Under the pieces are notes generated by a model that was not told the origin of the DNA, searched no databases, and saw only the letters and a list, made by a program, of their open reading frames with translations. Below are positions 36,010 through 45,586 of a stretch of 64,000 nucleotides of DNA, one piece after another (position 1 is the first letter of the stretch; each line of letters begins with the position of its first letter). A program made the translations under genes and the position numbers. The stretch comes from Shewanella avicenniae (GTDB taxonomy: Bacteria; Pseudomonadota; Gammaproteobacteria; Enterobacterales; Shewanellaceae), in NCBI RefSeq assembly GCF_017354945.1, contig NZ_CP071503.1, positions 3,224,001 to 3,288,000 of the forward strand. Reading direction: 5' to 3'.

Positions 36010-38539
36010 TGTGGCGCTCGCTTGGCAAGCGTTAAGGGTATATATCGCCCATTACCGCAAAGCGCCATTGCAGGCAGGCGCTATTCTGCTGGGGGTGATT
36101 TTGGCGGTCACCCTGCTAGTCGGCGTTAAAGCCACTAATGATAATGCCGTGCACAGTTACCAAGACGCGGGCGAAGCCTTGGGGGCTCAAGCTAGTCTGT
36201 TCCTCTCCAGCAAAAGTCGCCGCGGTAATATTGATGAGAACAGCTACTTTGCCCTCAAGTCCGCCGGCATCACGGCGATGCCGGTACTCAGCGGCGATTT
36301 AGATGATGCCGACGGCCGCCCTTGGCATATCACCGGCAGCGATGTGATTGCAGCGCTCGCCGCCATTGGTCAGCATAGTGGTTCAAACGCCTCAGCAACG
36401 CCTGAATTTAATCCCTTTGGCAGTTTACCGTTAGACCGCTTACTCGCTGGCGCGCCGTTAGTTGTGATGAGCCAAAGCCAGTTTGAAGCGCTCGGTTTTA
36501 GCAAAGTTACCGCACCGAAATGGCTGCTGGGTGGCATTGAACTCACGCCCATTGCGCTACCGGATAGCAGTAATCTGGGGCACCGCTTATTTATGGATAT
36601 TAGCCTTGCCCAGCAACTGCTGGGGCATCCACAGCAACTGAGTTATATCGCGCTATTTGGCGATGCCGAGCAGTTACAGCCGCAGTTAGCACAGCTATTG
36701 CCGCTCAATGAACTGCTGATCACCGCCCAAGATAAAGGCCAAGCGCTAACCGATTTAACCGCCAGTTTTCATCTCAACTTAAACGCTATGGCGATGCTGG
36801 CATTTTTGGTGGGGCTGTTTATCGCGTACAACGGCGTGCGTTATAGCTTGATGAAACGGCAGCGACTGCTGATCCAGTTAATGCAGCAAGGGATTGGTCG
36901 CCAAGCGATTTTCACCAGTCTGTTGGCCGAGCTGTTTTTACTGGTATTAGTCGGCTCTGGGGTCGGTTTTATTTTGGCACTGCAGTTGAGCCAATGGCTA
37001 CAGCCGATGGTGGCACTCACCTTAGAGCAACTTTACGGTGCCACATTGTTGCCGGGCCAATGGCGTTGGCAGTGGTGGGCGCAAGGTGCTGGGCTAACGC
37101 TGGTCGCCGCATTGCTGGCCTGTGTGCCGCTGTATCGCAGTTTAAGTAGTGGCAGCTTGGCGCAAGGCGGCAAACGCTATCTGCAAGCCATGCAGCATCA
37201 TCTTACTCACCACAGGCTGTTTTTGATTGGTGTTGGCTTGCTGATTCTGACCGCCGTGGCCTACCCATTTAGTCAGCAACATAAACAAAGCTTGGGGTTG
37301 TTGGGGTTACTGACCTTGGCGATTCCGCTGCTGCTGCCACAACTGTTGCAGTGGGGCTTGGCGCTGTTAGCACCGCTCACACGGCCGGGCATTTGGCGCT
37401 ACGCCATTGCAGAAAGTCGTGAACTGATTGCACCGCTTGGGCTGGCCATGATGGCGCTGCTGCTGGCGCTGTGCGCCAATATCTCAATGAATACCTTGGT
37501 GGGTAGTTTCGATCAAACCCTTCGCAGTTGGCTGTCGACCCGCTTGCATGCCGATCTTTATCTGCATCCCGGTAGCGACAATGTCGCGCCAATCGAAACC
37601 TTTCTACGCCAACAACATCCTGAGCTCACCTACTTTTATCAATGGCAGGCGCCCTATTTTGCCAAAGCGCAAACAGTACTTCCGATTAATCTGATTGGCC
37701 GTGATGATGAGTCGCTGGCCGAAACGACAGTGTTTAAACTGCCCAACACCAGCACAGAACAACAAGCGGCGGTCAGCGCTGCGATTGCTGGCAAGGCGGT
37801 GTTTATCAGCGAACCTTTGTCGCTCAAACTCAAGCTAAAGGTGGGCGATAACATTCGCCTCTGCAGCGATAACCAATGTCAGCAAGCGCGTGAACTGCCA
37901 GTCGCTGCCATCTATTTTGACTACGGCAATCCCAAAGGCGAGGTCATCATCAGCCCGCCGCTATGGCATGGGCTGGGATTACCGGCTGAGCCGATTGGCT
38001 TGGCGCTGGGGCAAGTAGCGGATATTGATACCATGACCCAAGAACTTGAGCAGCAATTTGGTCTAAATCCAGCGCAAATCTACAGCCAGCAGCGGATCCG
38101 CAACCAAGCCTTTGCCATGTTTAATAAGACCTTTAGCATCACCCTAGTGCTCAATACTCTTACCTTGTTGGTGGCAGCTATCGGGCTATTTAGCGCGGTA
38201 TTGATGATGACTCAATCGCGCCAAGCGCCGTTAGCCATGTTGCGCGCCCTTGGGGTTGAGCAGTCACGCTTGTGGCGCATGTTACTGGCGCAAATTGTGT
38301 TAGTGGTATTACTCACCTGTGTATTGGCGCTGCCGTTGGGTGCGATTTTGGGATACTTGTTGATCAACAAGGTCACGCTGCAAGCCTTTGGCTGGACCAT
38401 CGCCATGCAGTGGGATTGGTGGGCGTACGCCCGCGTGGTGCTGCTGTCGTTATTGTGCGCCATTATCGCGGTGATTTTGCCGCTCTATTGGCAAAGCCGC
38501 CGCACACTGGTCTCCGCGATGCAACAGGAGGTGATGTGA
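36002..38539 (+). CDS. FtsX-like ABC permease
   Basis: 845-residue inner-membrane permease with an N-terminal segment at about 23-40. A large periplasmic domain, a central cluster of hydrophobic segments, a second periplasmic domain (about 500-710) and a C-terminal FtsX-type membrane module (NTLTLLVAAIGLFSAVLMMTQS) follow. This duplicated architecture, like LolC/E doubled or AttF/G-type permeases, suggests that one polypeptide can pair with an ATPase dimer. Its start overlaps the ATPase gene and its stop overlaps the lipoprotein start by one base. Probable role: extraction or export of an envelope lipid or lipoprotein-like substrate. Inference from family. Confidence 0.88.
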   Translation: MSSVALAWQALRVYIAHYRKAPLQAGAILLGVILAVTLLVGVKATNDNAVHSYQDAGEALGAQASLFLSSKSRRGNIDENSYFALKSAGITAMPVLSGDLDDADGRPWHITGSDVIAALAAIGQHSGSNASATPEFNPFGSLPLDRLLAGAPLVVMSQSQFEALGFSKVTAPKWLLGGIELTPIALPDSSNLGHRLFMDISLAQQLLGHPQQLSYIALFGDAEQLQPQLAQLLPLNELLITAQDKGQALTDLTASFHLNLNAMAMLAFLVGLFIAYNGVRYSLMKRQRLLIQLMQQGIGRQAIFTSLLAELFLLVLVGSGVGFILALQLSQWLQPMVALTLEQLYGATLLPGQWRWQWWAQGAGLTLVAALLACVPLYRSLSSGSLAQGGKRYLQAMQHHLTHHRLFLIGVGLLILTAVAYPFSQQHKQSLGLLGLLTLAIPLLLPQLLQWGLALLAPLTRPGIWRYAIAESRELIAPLGLAMMALLLALCANISMNTLVGSFDQTLRSWLSTRLHADLYLHPGSDNVAPIETFLRQQHPELTYFYQWQAPYFAKAQTVLPINLIGRDDESLAETTVFKLPNTSTEQQAAVSAAIAGKAVFISEPLSLKLKLKVGDNIRLCSDNQCQQARELPVAAIYFDYGNPKGEVIISPPLWHGLGLPAEPIGLALGQVADIDTMTQELEQQFGLNPAQIYSQQRIRNQAFAMFNKTFSITLVLNTLTLLVAAIGLFSAVLMMTQSRQAPLAMLRALGVEQSRLWRMLLAQIVLVVLLTCVLALPLGAILGYLLINKVTLQAFGWTIAMQWDWWAYARVVLLSLLCAIIAVILPLYWQSRRTLVSAMQQEVM

Positions 38540-39660
38540 TGCGCCGTTTCAGCCACTATGCACTATTGAGTTTATGCCTTGGGCTACTCAGCGCCTGCGA
38601 CCCAGCACCGCAACACAACGCCAGCATGGGCGAATTGATGGGACGCGCCGACAGCAACTTTGCCAAGGTTGTCGCCAACCAGCCACTGCAGTTTCCACAA
38701 GACCATCTGGCGCATCCAAAGTTTCGCCAAGAATGGTGGTATTTGACTGCCAACTTAACCACTGAAGATGGCGAGCCATTAGGATTGCAATGGACCCAAT
38801 TTCGGATTGCGCTGAGCAGCCAAGCGCCGGCCAATGATTCGCCGTGGGCGACCAATCAACTGTGGATGACCCATGCTGCGCTCACCTTTCAAAACAGCCA
38901 TCAAACCGCTGAACGTTGGAACCGCAACATAAATGCAGCCAATGCTCCCGCTGGCGTGAGCGGAATGCCGTTAGCAGTATGGAATGAAAACTGGCGTTGG
39001 CAGGCACGGGGGCAAAATGATAGCAACGCGCCCAATAACGGCCTGCTACCAGCGACCTTGAACGTAAGCGATGACTCACTTAGCTATCAACTGAACCTGA
39101 CCAGCCAAGCGCCATTAGTACTGCAAGGCGATAACGGCTTTAGCATCAAAAGTGCTGATGGCAAGGTGGCCTCTTACTACTACTCGCAACCATTTATTGA
39201 AGTGTCCGGCCAAGTGAAACGGCAAAATAAGTGGCTAAAAGTCTCTGGTAAAGCCTGGCTGGATCGCGAGTGGAGTTCTGAGTTTTTGACTCGGCAACAA
39301 CAAGGCTGGGATTGGTTTGCCATCCGCCTCGACGATGGTTCTGCTTTGATGCTGTTTCAACTGCGCGGCAGTGATGATGCGGCACCGTTTTTCAGCGGTA
39401 AACGGATTTGGGCTGATGGTCGGCAACGGGTTATACCCACCAGTGAGATCAACATGCAGCCATTAGCTTGGCAGCAGATTGAGGCGAAACGTTATCCGGT
39501 CAGCTGGCAAATTGCGCTGCCGAGCGAAGCGTTAACCCTAACGGTAGAAGCACTGAATCCGCAGGCGCGGATGCCATTGTCGGTCAGTTACTGGGAAGGG
39601 CCAATTAAGGTTAGCGGCAGCCAAACTGGCAGTGGTTATTTAGAGCTGACGGGCTACTAA
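38539..39660 (+). CDS. AttH/CrtC-like lipocalin-domain lipoprotein
   Basis: 373-residue predicted lipoprotein (signal ending LLSAC). It has two successive beta-barrel halves with the family pattern FRQEWWYLTANL and, later, GKAWLDREWSSEFL, QQGWDWFAIRLDDG and MLFQLR. These are features of the AttH/carotenoid 1,2-hydratase-like (lipocalin-like) proteins. The ATG at 38539 overlaps the permease stop and follows an AGGAGG site; the longer open frame lies inside the permease gene. The family is often found behind such ABC genes. It likely receives or hands over a hydrophobic ligand in the periplasm; true hydratase activity is not supported. Confidence 0.85.
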   Translation: MRRFSHYALLSLCLGLLSACDPAPQHNASMGELMGRADSNFAKVVANQPLQFPQDHLAHPKFRQEWWYLTANLTTEDGEPLGLQWTQFRIALSSQAPANDSPWATNQLWMTHAALTFQNSHQTAERWNRNINAANAPAGVSGMPLAVWNENWRWQARGQNDSNAPNNGLLPATLNVSDDSLSYQLNLTSQAPLVLQGDNGFSIKSADGKVASYYYSQPFIEVSGQVKRQNKWLKVSGKAWLDREWSSEFLTRQQQGWDWFAIRLDDGSALMLFQLRGSDDAAPFFSGKRIWADGRQRVIPTSEINMQPLAWQQIEAKRYPVSWQIALPSEALTLTVEALNPQARMPLSVSYWEGPIKVSGSQTGSGYLELTGY

Positions 39661-39713
39661 ATCTCGGCTAACGCTTGCCGGACGATGAGCAGCCCATTGG
39701 CGTAAACGCAGCG

Positions 39714-39766
39714 AAATGGCAGCTTGATTATTCTGGTAAAGGGGTTTCACCGCGCTGCCATTTTTA
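39714..39766 (+). terminator. Terminator of the ABC/AttH operon
   Basis: Perfect 10-bp stem AAATGGCAGC / GCTGCCATTT separated by a 30-nt loop and ending in TTTTT. Confidence 0.7.
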
Positions 39767-39822
39767 TAGGGTATCCGCTTGTTAACGTACAACCAGCGGT
39801 TGCGCTCGCTAAACGAGCTTGG

Positions 39823-40974
39823 CTAATGTTGCCCTTCTTGATGATAAAAATGCAGCGTCGTCAGCGCCAGCTTGAACACATCGGCGCTGTCATCACCATC
39901 AACGTTTTTCACCACGGTAATCGCGCGCTGATGCTCACGACACATAATGGTCATGGTGATGCCGCCCATCGAGCCACCGGAGTGCATCACTGCCTGCGGC
40001 ATATCGTCCATCATTTTTAGTGTTGCCGCATCGTCGCGATATTTTGGCCGTTGGCGATAGCCATCAAACCCAATCATCCAACCAATACCGAAATTCACTG
40101 GCGTACCACCATTGAGGTGAGCTTTGCTGAACATCAGCGCTTGGGTGCTGGGTTTGAGATAGTCGCTATCGAGCTGCGCTAAGGCAAAGCGGTCAACATC
40201 GCTCGGGGTAGCGATAAAGCCACCGCCTGCCCATTTATAACTGTGGTCGGTCTGCGGTGAGTTTTGCAACACCCCGTCATGAACGCTATATGGTCTAGCG
40301 CGATGGGCAATCAGCGGATATTGGTCATCAAATACCATGTCGTTAAGCTTTAATGGCGCAAATACCTCTTGCTGCATAATCTGCCGAAAATCCCGCTGAC
40401 CATCCGCCCCTTCCATCGCGGCGCTGACCAAAGTCCAACCAAAAGTGGAATAACTAAAATCGCTGCCGGGAGCGAACAGTAACGGGTCGTCTTTAAACAG
40501 CGCTAAGCCAGCGTTGACGTCTGCAAACGGCGTATTGAACAGAAACTCGTTAGCGCCCTTTTTGTAGTGGCGAATCCCCGCGGTATGCGAGGTGACTTGC
40601 TTGAGCGTCATCGGTGCTTTGTCTGTTGGCCATGCCGGAACGTATTGGGTGACTGGCGCATTAAGGTCGACCTTGCCTTGATCGTATAAGCGCATCAAAC
40701 CCGCTGCAGTAATCACTTTGGCCACACTGCCAATTCGCAACTTATGTTGTGCTGTCATTGGCAGTTGGTTTTCCACATCGGCATAGCCATAACCTTTGGC
40801 CCAAACGATGCCATGGCTATCGGCCAGCGCAACACTGATGCCGGGCACCGTGGGGCTGCTTACCGCAGTGGTAAATAGCGTATCAATCTTGGTTGGGACT
40901 GGCTGCGTGGCAGCCCAAGTTGGCGAAAATGCTAAAGCCAGCAGGCTGAGCGTAGGGAAAGTTAACTTCATCAA
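39823..40974 (-). CDS. Periplasmic serine hydrolase, beta-lactamase family
   Basis: 383-residue exported protein (signal ending PTWAATQ). The SxxK motif is GSVAK, the YxN-like motif is YSTF, and a late HSGGSMGG replaces the KTG motif. HTAGIRHY matches class C-like esterases and peptidases. Substrate unknown; not convincingly a resistance enzyme. It is convergent with the ABC operon and monocistronic. Confidence 0.87.
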   Translation of the reverse strand: MMKLTFPTLSLLALAFSPTWAATQPVPTKIDTLFTTAVSSPTVPGISVALADSHGIVWAKGYGYADVENQLPMTAQHKLRIGSVAKVITAAGLMRLYDQGKVDLNAPVTQYVPAWPTDKAPMTLKQVTSHTAGIRHYKKGANEFLFNTPFADVNAGLALFKDDPLLFAPGSDFSYSTFGWTLVSAAMEGADGQRDFRQIMQQEVFAPLKLNDMVFDDQYPLIAHRARPYSVHDGVLQNSPQTDHSYKWAGGGFIATPSDVDRFALAQLDSDYLKPSTQALMFSKAHLNGGTPVNFGIGWMIGFDGYRQRPKYRDDAATLKMMDDMPQAVMHSGGSMGGITMTIMCREHQRAITVVKNVDGDDSADVFKLALTTLHFYHQEGQH

Positions 40975-41306
40975 TCGCTTCTCTTTTGTTGTTTTTGTTG
41001 TTGCTTTTATTGCTTTTTTTTAAGCAGTTGGCGCGCCATGTTACTGCGGCTTTGTTTGAATACTGCGCCCCACTATACCCAAAACTACCAAGCTAACACG
41101 AGCACTCCATGTTGCCATGTTGTAAAAAAGTGTTTAGCTACAATCGCCTCGCACTGGCTTCAGCAATATGTGAAACAGCGCCAACTCGCCGCGTCTGCAA
41201 TTGCCAATCAAGCCGCAAAATTAACGCTACAGCTAAAGTGGAGTTTATTCGGCCAGCAAGCTCACGTAAGGTGTGACATCAACGCCATCGTTCACGGGAG
41301 TTTTCC
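40975..41306. other. Divergent intergenic region, serine hydrolase / acuI
   Basis: 332 bp without a supported gene. It must hold both divergent promoters. An open frame on the plus strand has atypical composition and no recognisable product. A GGGAG site precedes the acuI start. Confidence 0.35.
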
Positions 41307-42290
41307 ATGTTCAAAGCACTGTTATTAGAGCAACAAGAAGGCACGACCAGCGCCAGTATCAGCGAGATAGATGAAGCACTGTTGCCAGAAGGCGATGTCA
41401 CCGTCAAAGTCAGCTACAGTTCGCTCAACTACAAAGACGGCCTTGCAGTGACCGGCACGGGCAAAATCATTCGTCAATTCCCAATGGTGCCAGGCATCGA
41501 CTTTGCGGGCGAAGTAGTGCAATCGGCCGATCCGCGTTATCAAGCGGGCGATAAAGTGATTCTGACTGGCTGGGGCGTGGGCGAAACACATTGGGGCGGC
41601 ATGGCCGAGTTGGCGCGGGTCAAAGGCGATTGGTTAGTGCCAATGCCTGTAAACTGCGATGCCGCAACTGCGATGTTAATTGGCACCGCCGGTTTAACTG
41701 CCATGCTGTGTGTGCAAGCGATTGTTGATGCCAAAATTACGCCGGATGCGGGCGAAGTTTTGGTGACAGGCGCCAGTGGTGGCGTTGGCAGCACGGCGGT
41801 GGCATTACTGGCGAAACTCGGCTATCAAGTCACCGCCTGCAGTGGTCGGCTTGAGAAAAACGGCCCGTTACTAACCGCACTCGGCGCAAGCCAGTTACTT
41901 GATCGCACAGAATTAGCCGCTCCCTCACGGCCACTGGAAAAACAACGCTGGGCGGCGGTGGTTGATACTGTGGGCGATCAACCGTTAGCAACGGCGTTAG
42001 CACAGATGAATTATGGCGGTGTAGCGGCTATTTGTGGTTTGGCTGCGGGCTATAATCTGCCTACTACCGTGATGCCGTTTATTCTGCGAGGTGTCAGCCT
42101 GCTTGGGATTGATTCTGTCTATTGCCCGCGGGACAAACGTATCGCGGCGTGGACTCGTATTTTGGAGCTGCTACCAGCCAGTTTCTTTGAACAAGCCGGT
42201 ACCGAAATCAGCCTAGAACAAGTGCCGCAATACGCCGCCGACATCGTCCAAGGCGCGGTCACCGGGCGCACGCTAATCAAAGTTCAGTAA
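41307..42290 (+). CDS. acuI: Acryloyl-CoA reductase / YhdH-type oxidoreductase
   Basis: 327-residue zinc-independent medium-chain dehydrogenase/reductase. N-terminal SSLNYKDGLAVTG, the GIDFAGEV segment and the Rossmann motif VTGASGGVGSTAVALLAKLGY are typical of AcuI/YhdH. The enzyme reduces acryloyl-CoA to propionyl-CoA with NADPH; acrylate arises from DMSP breakdown or other sources in marine bacteria. Length matches the family. No DMSP lyase gene is nearby, so a detoxifying role is likely. Confidence 0.92.
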   Translation: MFKALLLEQQEGTTSASISEIDEALLPEGDVTVKVSYSSLNYKDGLAVTGTGKIIRQFPMVPGIDFAGEVVQSADPRYQAGDKVILTGWGVGETHWGGMAELARVKGDWLVPMPVNCDAATAMLIGTAGLTAMLCVQAIVDAKITPDAGEVLVTGASGGVGSTAVALLAKLGYQVTACSGRLEKNGPLLTALGASQLLDRTELAAPSRPLEKQRWAAVVDTVGDQPLATALAQMNYGGVAAICGLAAGYNLPTTVMPFILRGVSLLGIDSVYCPRDKRIAAWTRILELLPASFFEQAGTEISLEQVPQYAADIVQGAVTGRTLIKVQ

Positions 42291-42479
42291 GCGATTCTAT
42301 GCCCACGGCTGAATATCAATTCATCTGTGGGCGTTTACCCTATCCTCCTGCAGGTTATCAGCGCTTCTTGCTCGCTTGTCACATTGCGGTAACACTCTTT
42401 CACAATTTCGCTATACATCACTTTTCTGAAGCGTGTAATCTTGTCGGCTCGTTGATCATCAAATTGCATAAGAATTCAC

Positions 42480-43778
42480 ATGACCATAAAAAATATCATT
42501 GTCGGCGGATTATTGTTTGCTGGCGTTAGCGCGCTCGCCCAAGCACAAACCGTGGCGGAAATGGCCAGCCAAATCGAACCAGAAGTGATCCAATGGCGTC
42601 ACTATTTACACCAACATCCAGAGCTGTCCAACCGCGAGTATGAAACCGCGAAATATCTGGCTAAGTATCTCAAAGACCTAGGCCTCGAAGTGCAAACTGG
42701 CGTGGCTAAAACTGGTGTAGTGGCAATTCTCGACAGCGGTAAACCCGGCCCTGTAGTGGGATTGCGGGCTGATATTGATGGTCTACCAGTAAAAGAACTT
42801 AACTCGCTGCCCTATCGTTCTGAAGCGATTGGCGAATACCGTGGAGAGAAAGTGCCGGTGATGCACGCGTGCGGTCACGATACCCATATGGCGATGTTGA
42901 TGGGTGCCGCGAAAATTTTGGTCGCACAAAAAGACCAATTGAAAGGCAAAGTGAAGTTTGTATTCCAGCCAGCGGAAGAAGGCGCACCGAACGGTGAAGA
43001 AGGTGGCGCTGAGTTGATGGTAAAAGAGGGCGTGTTAAAGAACCCGAATGTTGACGTGATGTTTGGTTTGCATATCAACTCCGCCACGGATGTTGGCACC
43101 GTAAAATACCGCGCGGGCGGCATTATGGCGGCAGTCGATACGTTTAAAATTGTGATTAAAGGACGTCAGGCGCACGGCGCATACCCGTGGAAGAGTGTTG
43201 ACCCAGTAGTGACCTCAGCACAGATGATCATGGCGCTACAAACCATTGTAAGCCGTGAACTGACAGTGATTGATGATGGTGCGGTGGTGACCGTGGGTAT
43301 CATCAAAGGCGGTAACCGCTCGAACATCATTCCAGAAGAGGTGACCTTAGAAGGCACCATCCGTACCCTGAACCCAGCGGCCAGAACCCTGATCCACGAA
43401 GCGATGCATCGTAAAGTGAAAGCGATTGCGGAAAGCATGCGCGCGTCAGCAGAGCTGATCCTGCCGTACGGCCCAGCCTATCCGATTACCTACAATGACC
43501 CAAGTTTGATGCAGCAAATGCTGCCAACCTTGGTGCGCACTGCGGGCAACGAGCACGTCAAAGAAGCCAAAGCCGTGACCGGTGCGGAAGATTTCTCTTT
43601 CTTCCAAACGCAAGTGCCAGGCCTGTATCTGTTCGTCGGTGGCAAGCCATTAGCTGTGGCCGAAGCCGATGCACCGCCGCACCACACGCCAGATTTCTAT
43701 GTGGATGATTCAGGCATGAAGCTAGGGGTCGAAGTGCTGACCAACCTCACCATGGATTACATGAACAAAGCGAACTAA
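42480..43778 (+). CDS. Exported M20D amidohydrolase, copy 1
   Basis: 432-residue periplasmic metallo-amidohydrolase/carboxypeptidase of the M20 family (hippurate/indole-acetyl-amino-acid hydrolase-like). Signal peptide MTIKNIIVGGLLFAGVSALAQAQ. The dinuclear metal site is marked by HACGHDTH, EEGAPNGEEGG (catalytic Glu) and a C-terminal HHTPDFYVDD. The dimerisation domain carries the GRQAHGAYPW segment. It hydrolyses N-acyl or peptide bonds in the periplasm. It is paralogous over its whole length to the next gene and the same size. A strong terminator separates them, so each is its own transcript. Confidence 0.92.
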   Translation: MTIKNIIVGGLLFAGVSALAQAQTVAEMASQIEPEVIQWRHYLHQHPELSNREYETAKYLAKYLKDLGLEVQTGVAKTGVVAILDSGKPGPVVGLRADIDGLPVKELNSLPYRSEAIGEYRGEKVPVMHACGHDTHMAMLMGAAKILVAQKDQLKGKVKFVFQPAEEGAPNGEEGGAELMVKEGVLKNPNVDVMFGLHINSATDVGTVKYRAGGIMAAVDTFKIVIKGRQAHGAYPWKSVDPVVTSAQMIMALQTIVSRELTVIDDGAVVTVGIIKGGNRSNIIPEEVTLEGTIRTLNPAARTLIHEAMHRKVKAIAESMRASAELILPYGPAYPITYNDPSLMQQMLPTLVRTAGNEHVKEAKAVTGAEDFSFFQTQVPGLYLFVGGKPLAVAEADAPPHHTPDFYVDDSGMKLGVEVLTNLTMDYMNKAN

Positions 43779-43788
43779 CCTTTGCTTA

Positions 43789-43826
43789 GCTGCCGCCACA
43801 TTGCCTCAGATGTGGCGGCAATTTTT
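43789..43826 (+). terminator. Terminator between M20 paralogues
   Basis: Perfect 11-bp stem TGCCGCCACAT / ATGTGGCGGCA with an 8-nt loop, followed by ATTTTTA. Confidence 0.9.
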
Positions 43827-43956
43827 ACTCACGCCTTATTCAAGCCATTGCCATCATTACACTTCAGTAACATCAATTCACAATTTAGCCATTCATCGGT
43901 TTTTTCAGTTGGTGTAGCCTGTTGATTCGTTAATCAACATCTTATAAGTCTCTACA

Positions 43957-45255
43957 ATGATAATAAAAAATGTATTCGCCAGCGCACTGTTGTTGGCAGG
44001 TCTCAGCGCTGTGGCGCAGGCACAAACCGTGGCTGAAATGGCCACTCAAATCGAGCCTGAAGTGATTCAATGGCGGCACCATTTTCATCAATACCCTGAA
44101 CTGTCGAACCGAGAATTCAATACCGCCAAATATGTGGCCGAGCAGCTGAAAGCGCTGGGGTTAGAAGTGCACACCGGAGTTGGCAAAACAGGCGTGGTCG
44201 CCATTTTAGATAGTGGCAAACCGGGGCCAGTAATTGGGTTGCGCGCCGATATGGATGCCCTGCCCGTCAAAGAAGACAACAATCTGCCCTATCGCTCACA
44301 CGAAACCAGCGAATATAACGGCAAAACCGTGCCAGTGATGCACGCTTGTGGCCATGATACTCACATGGCGATGCTGCTCGGCGCAGCCAAAGTGCTGTTA
44401 GCCCAAAAAGATCAGCTGAGAGGCAAAGTGAAGTTTATCTTCCAACCAGCGGAAGAAGGCGCACCCACAGGTGAAGAAGGTGGTGCCCAGTTGATGGTCA
44501 AAGAGGGTGTGCTGAAAAATCCAGATGTCGACGTAATTTTTGGGCTGCATATTAGCTCTAACGCCGATGTTGGCAGCATCACCTATCGCCCCGGTGGCAC
44601 CATGGCGGCGGTAGACTCATTTAAAATATTGATTAAAGGACGCCAAGCTCACGGCGCATCGCCTTGGGCCAGCGTCGATCCTATCGTAACCGCCGCGCAG
44701 ATGGTGATGGCGATGCAAACCATCGTCAGTCGTGAATTGACACTGATCGATGATGGCGCAGTGGTGACAGTGGGCAGCATTCACGGCGGCAACCGCAGCA
44801 ATATTATCCCCGGCGACGTTGAGCTTGAAGGCACCATTCGCACCCTTAATAATCAGGCGCGCGAACTGGTACATGAAGCGATGAAACGCAAGGTCAATGC
44901 GATTGCGGCGAGTATGCGCGCCACAGCCGAGCTAACCTTACCCGCCAATGAAAGCTACCCAGTGACCTACAACCAACCTGAGCTGATGCAACAGATGCTG
45001 CCAACCTTGCAGCGTACCGCCGGAACAGACCACGTCACAGAGATCAAAGCCATTACCGCAGCAGAAGATTTCTCTTTCTATCAGCAACAGATCCCAGGGT
45101 TGTATCTGTTCGTTGGTGGCAAGCCGCTGGATGTACCTGCCGATAAAGCGCCGCCACACCACACCCCAGATTTTTATGTCGATGATTCCGGCATGAAAGT
45201 GGGCGTTGAGCTGCTGAGTAATCTCACTATGGACTATATGCAGCAAGCGAAATAA
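43957..45255 (+). CDS. Exported M20D amidohydrolase, copy 2
   Basis: 432-residue paralogue of the preceding gene with the same signal peptide plan (ending AQAQ), HACGHDTH, EEGAPTGEEGG, GRQAHGASPW and HHTPDFYVDD motifs. Differences cluster in surface regions and around the substrate-facing dimerisation domain (HISSNADVGSITYRPGG versus HINSATDVGTVKYRAGG), suggesting altered specificity after duplication. It has its own upstream region of 130 bp after the copy-1 terminator. No ribosome site stands out before the ATG at 43957. Confidence 0.92.
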   Translation: MIIKNVFASALLLAGLSAVAQAQTVAEMATQIEPEVIQWRHHFHQYPELSNREFNTAKYVAEQLKALGLEVHTGVGKTGVVAILDSGKPGPVIGLRADMDALPVKEDNNLPYRSHETSEYNGKTVPVMHACGHDTHMAMLLGAAKVLLAQKDQLRGKVKFIFQPAEEGAPTGEEGGAQLMVKEGVLKNPDVDVIFGLHISSNADVGSITYRPGGTMAAVDSFKILIKGRQAHGASPWASVDPIVTAAQMVMAMQTIVSRELTLIDDGAVVTVGSIHGGNRSNIIPGDVELEGTIRTLNNQARELVHEAMKRKVNAIAASMRATAELTLPANESYPVTYNQPELMQQMLPTLQRTAGTDHVTEIKAITAAEDFSFYQQQIPGLYLFVGGKPLDVPADKAPPHHTPDFYVDDSGMKVGVELLSNLTMDYMQQAK

Positions 45256-45341
45256 CCTATGCCAATCCGCTGGCGTGTAGACTGAACTTACGCGGCAGCG
45301 GTCACCCCAAAACATGCCACACATCGCACCATTAATCACAG

Positions 45342-45381
45342 TGTGATCTATATCACTAAATAAGTTACATAAGTTAACTTA
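45342..45381 (+). promoter_or_regulatory. CRP-like box and TAAGTTAACTTA palindrome upstream of mqo copy 1
   Basis: TGTGATCTATATCACT (45342-45357) matches the CRP dyad at 9 of 10 core positions. Twelve bp later comes the perfect 12-bp palindrome TAAGTTAACTTA (45370-45381). The same arrangement occurs before the second mqo gene. The remainder of the 331-bp region 45256-45586 contains no gene and no other recognised signal. Confidence 0.65.
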
Positions 45382-45586
45382 GATAGCTTAAGTATTCGTA
45401 ATTATCTAAAGATTTCCGCCAGTTACCCTCAGTGATAATTTAACGCCGATTCAGAACAACGAGCTCTAAACCAGCGCAGACTGACAGGAGCTCTGATGGG
45501 GCCACGCCTCTTATCTGCCAGCGCTGGATGCGCGCTCTTCTCACCGCAGTGTCCACCGCTGATTAACTATCACAGAGCAAACCACT

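Noticed and set aside
41038..41328. 96-codon frame upstream of acuI
   Set aside because: It overlaps the acuI start in another frame and lacks a ribosome site; it is likely spurious.
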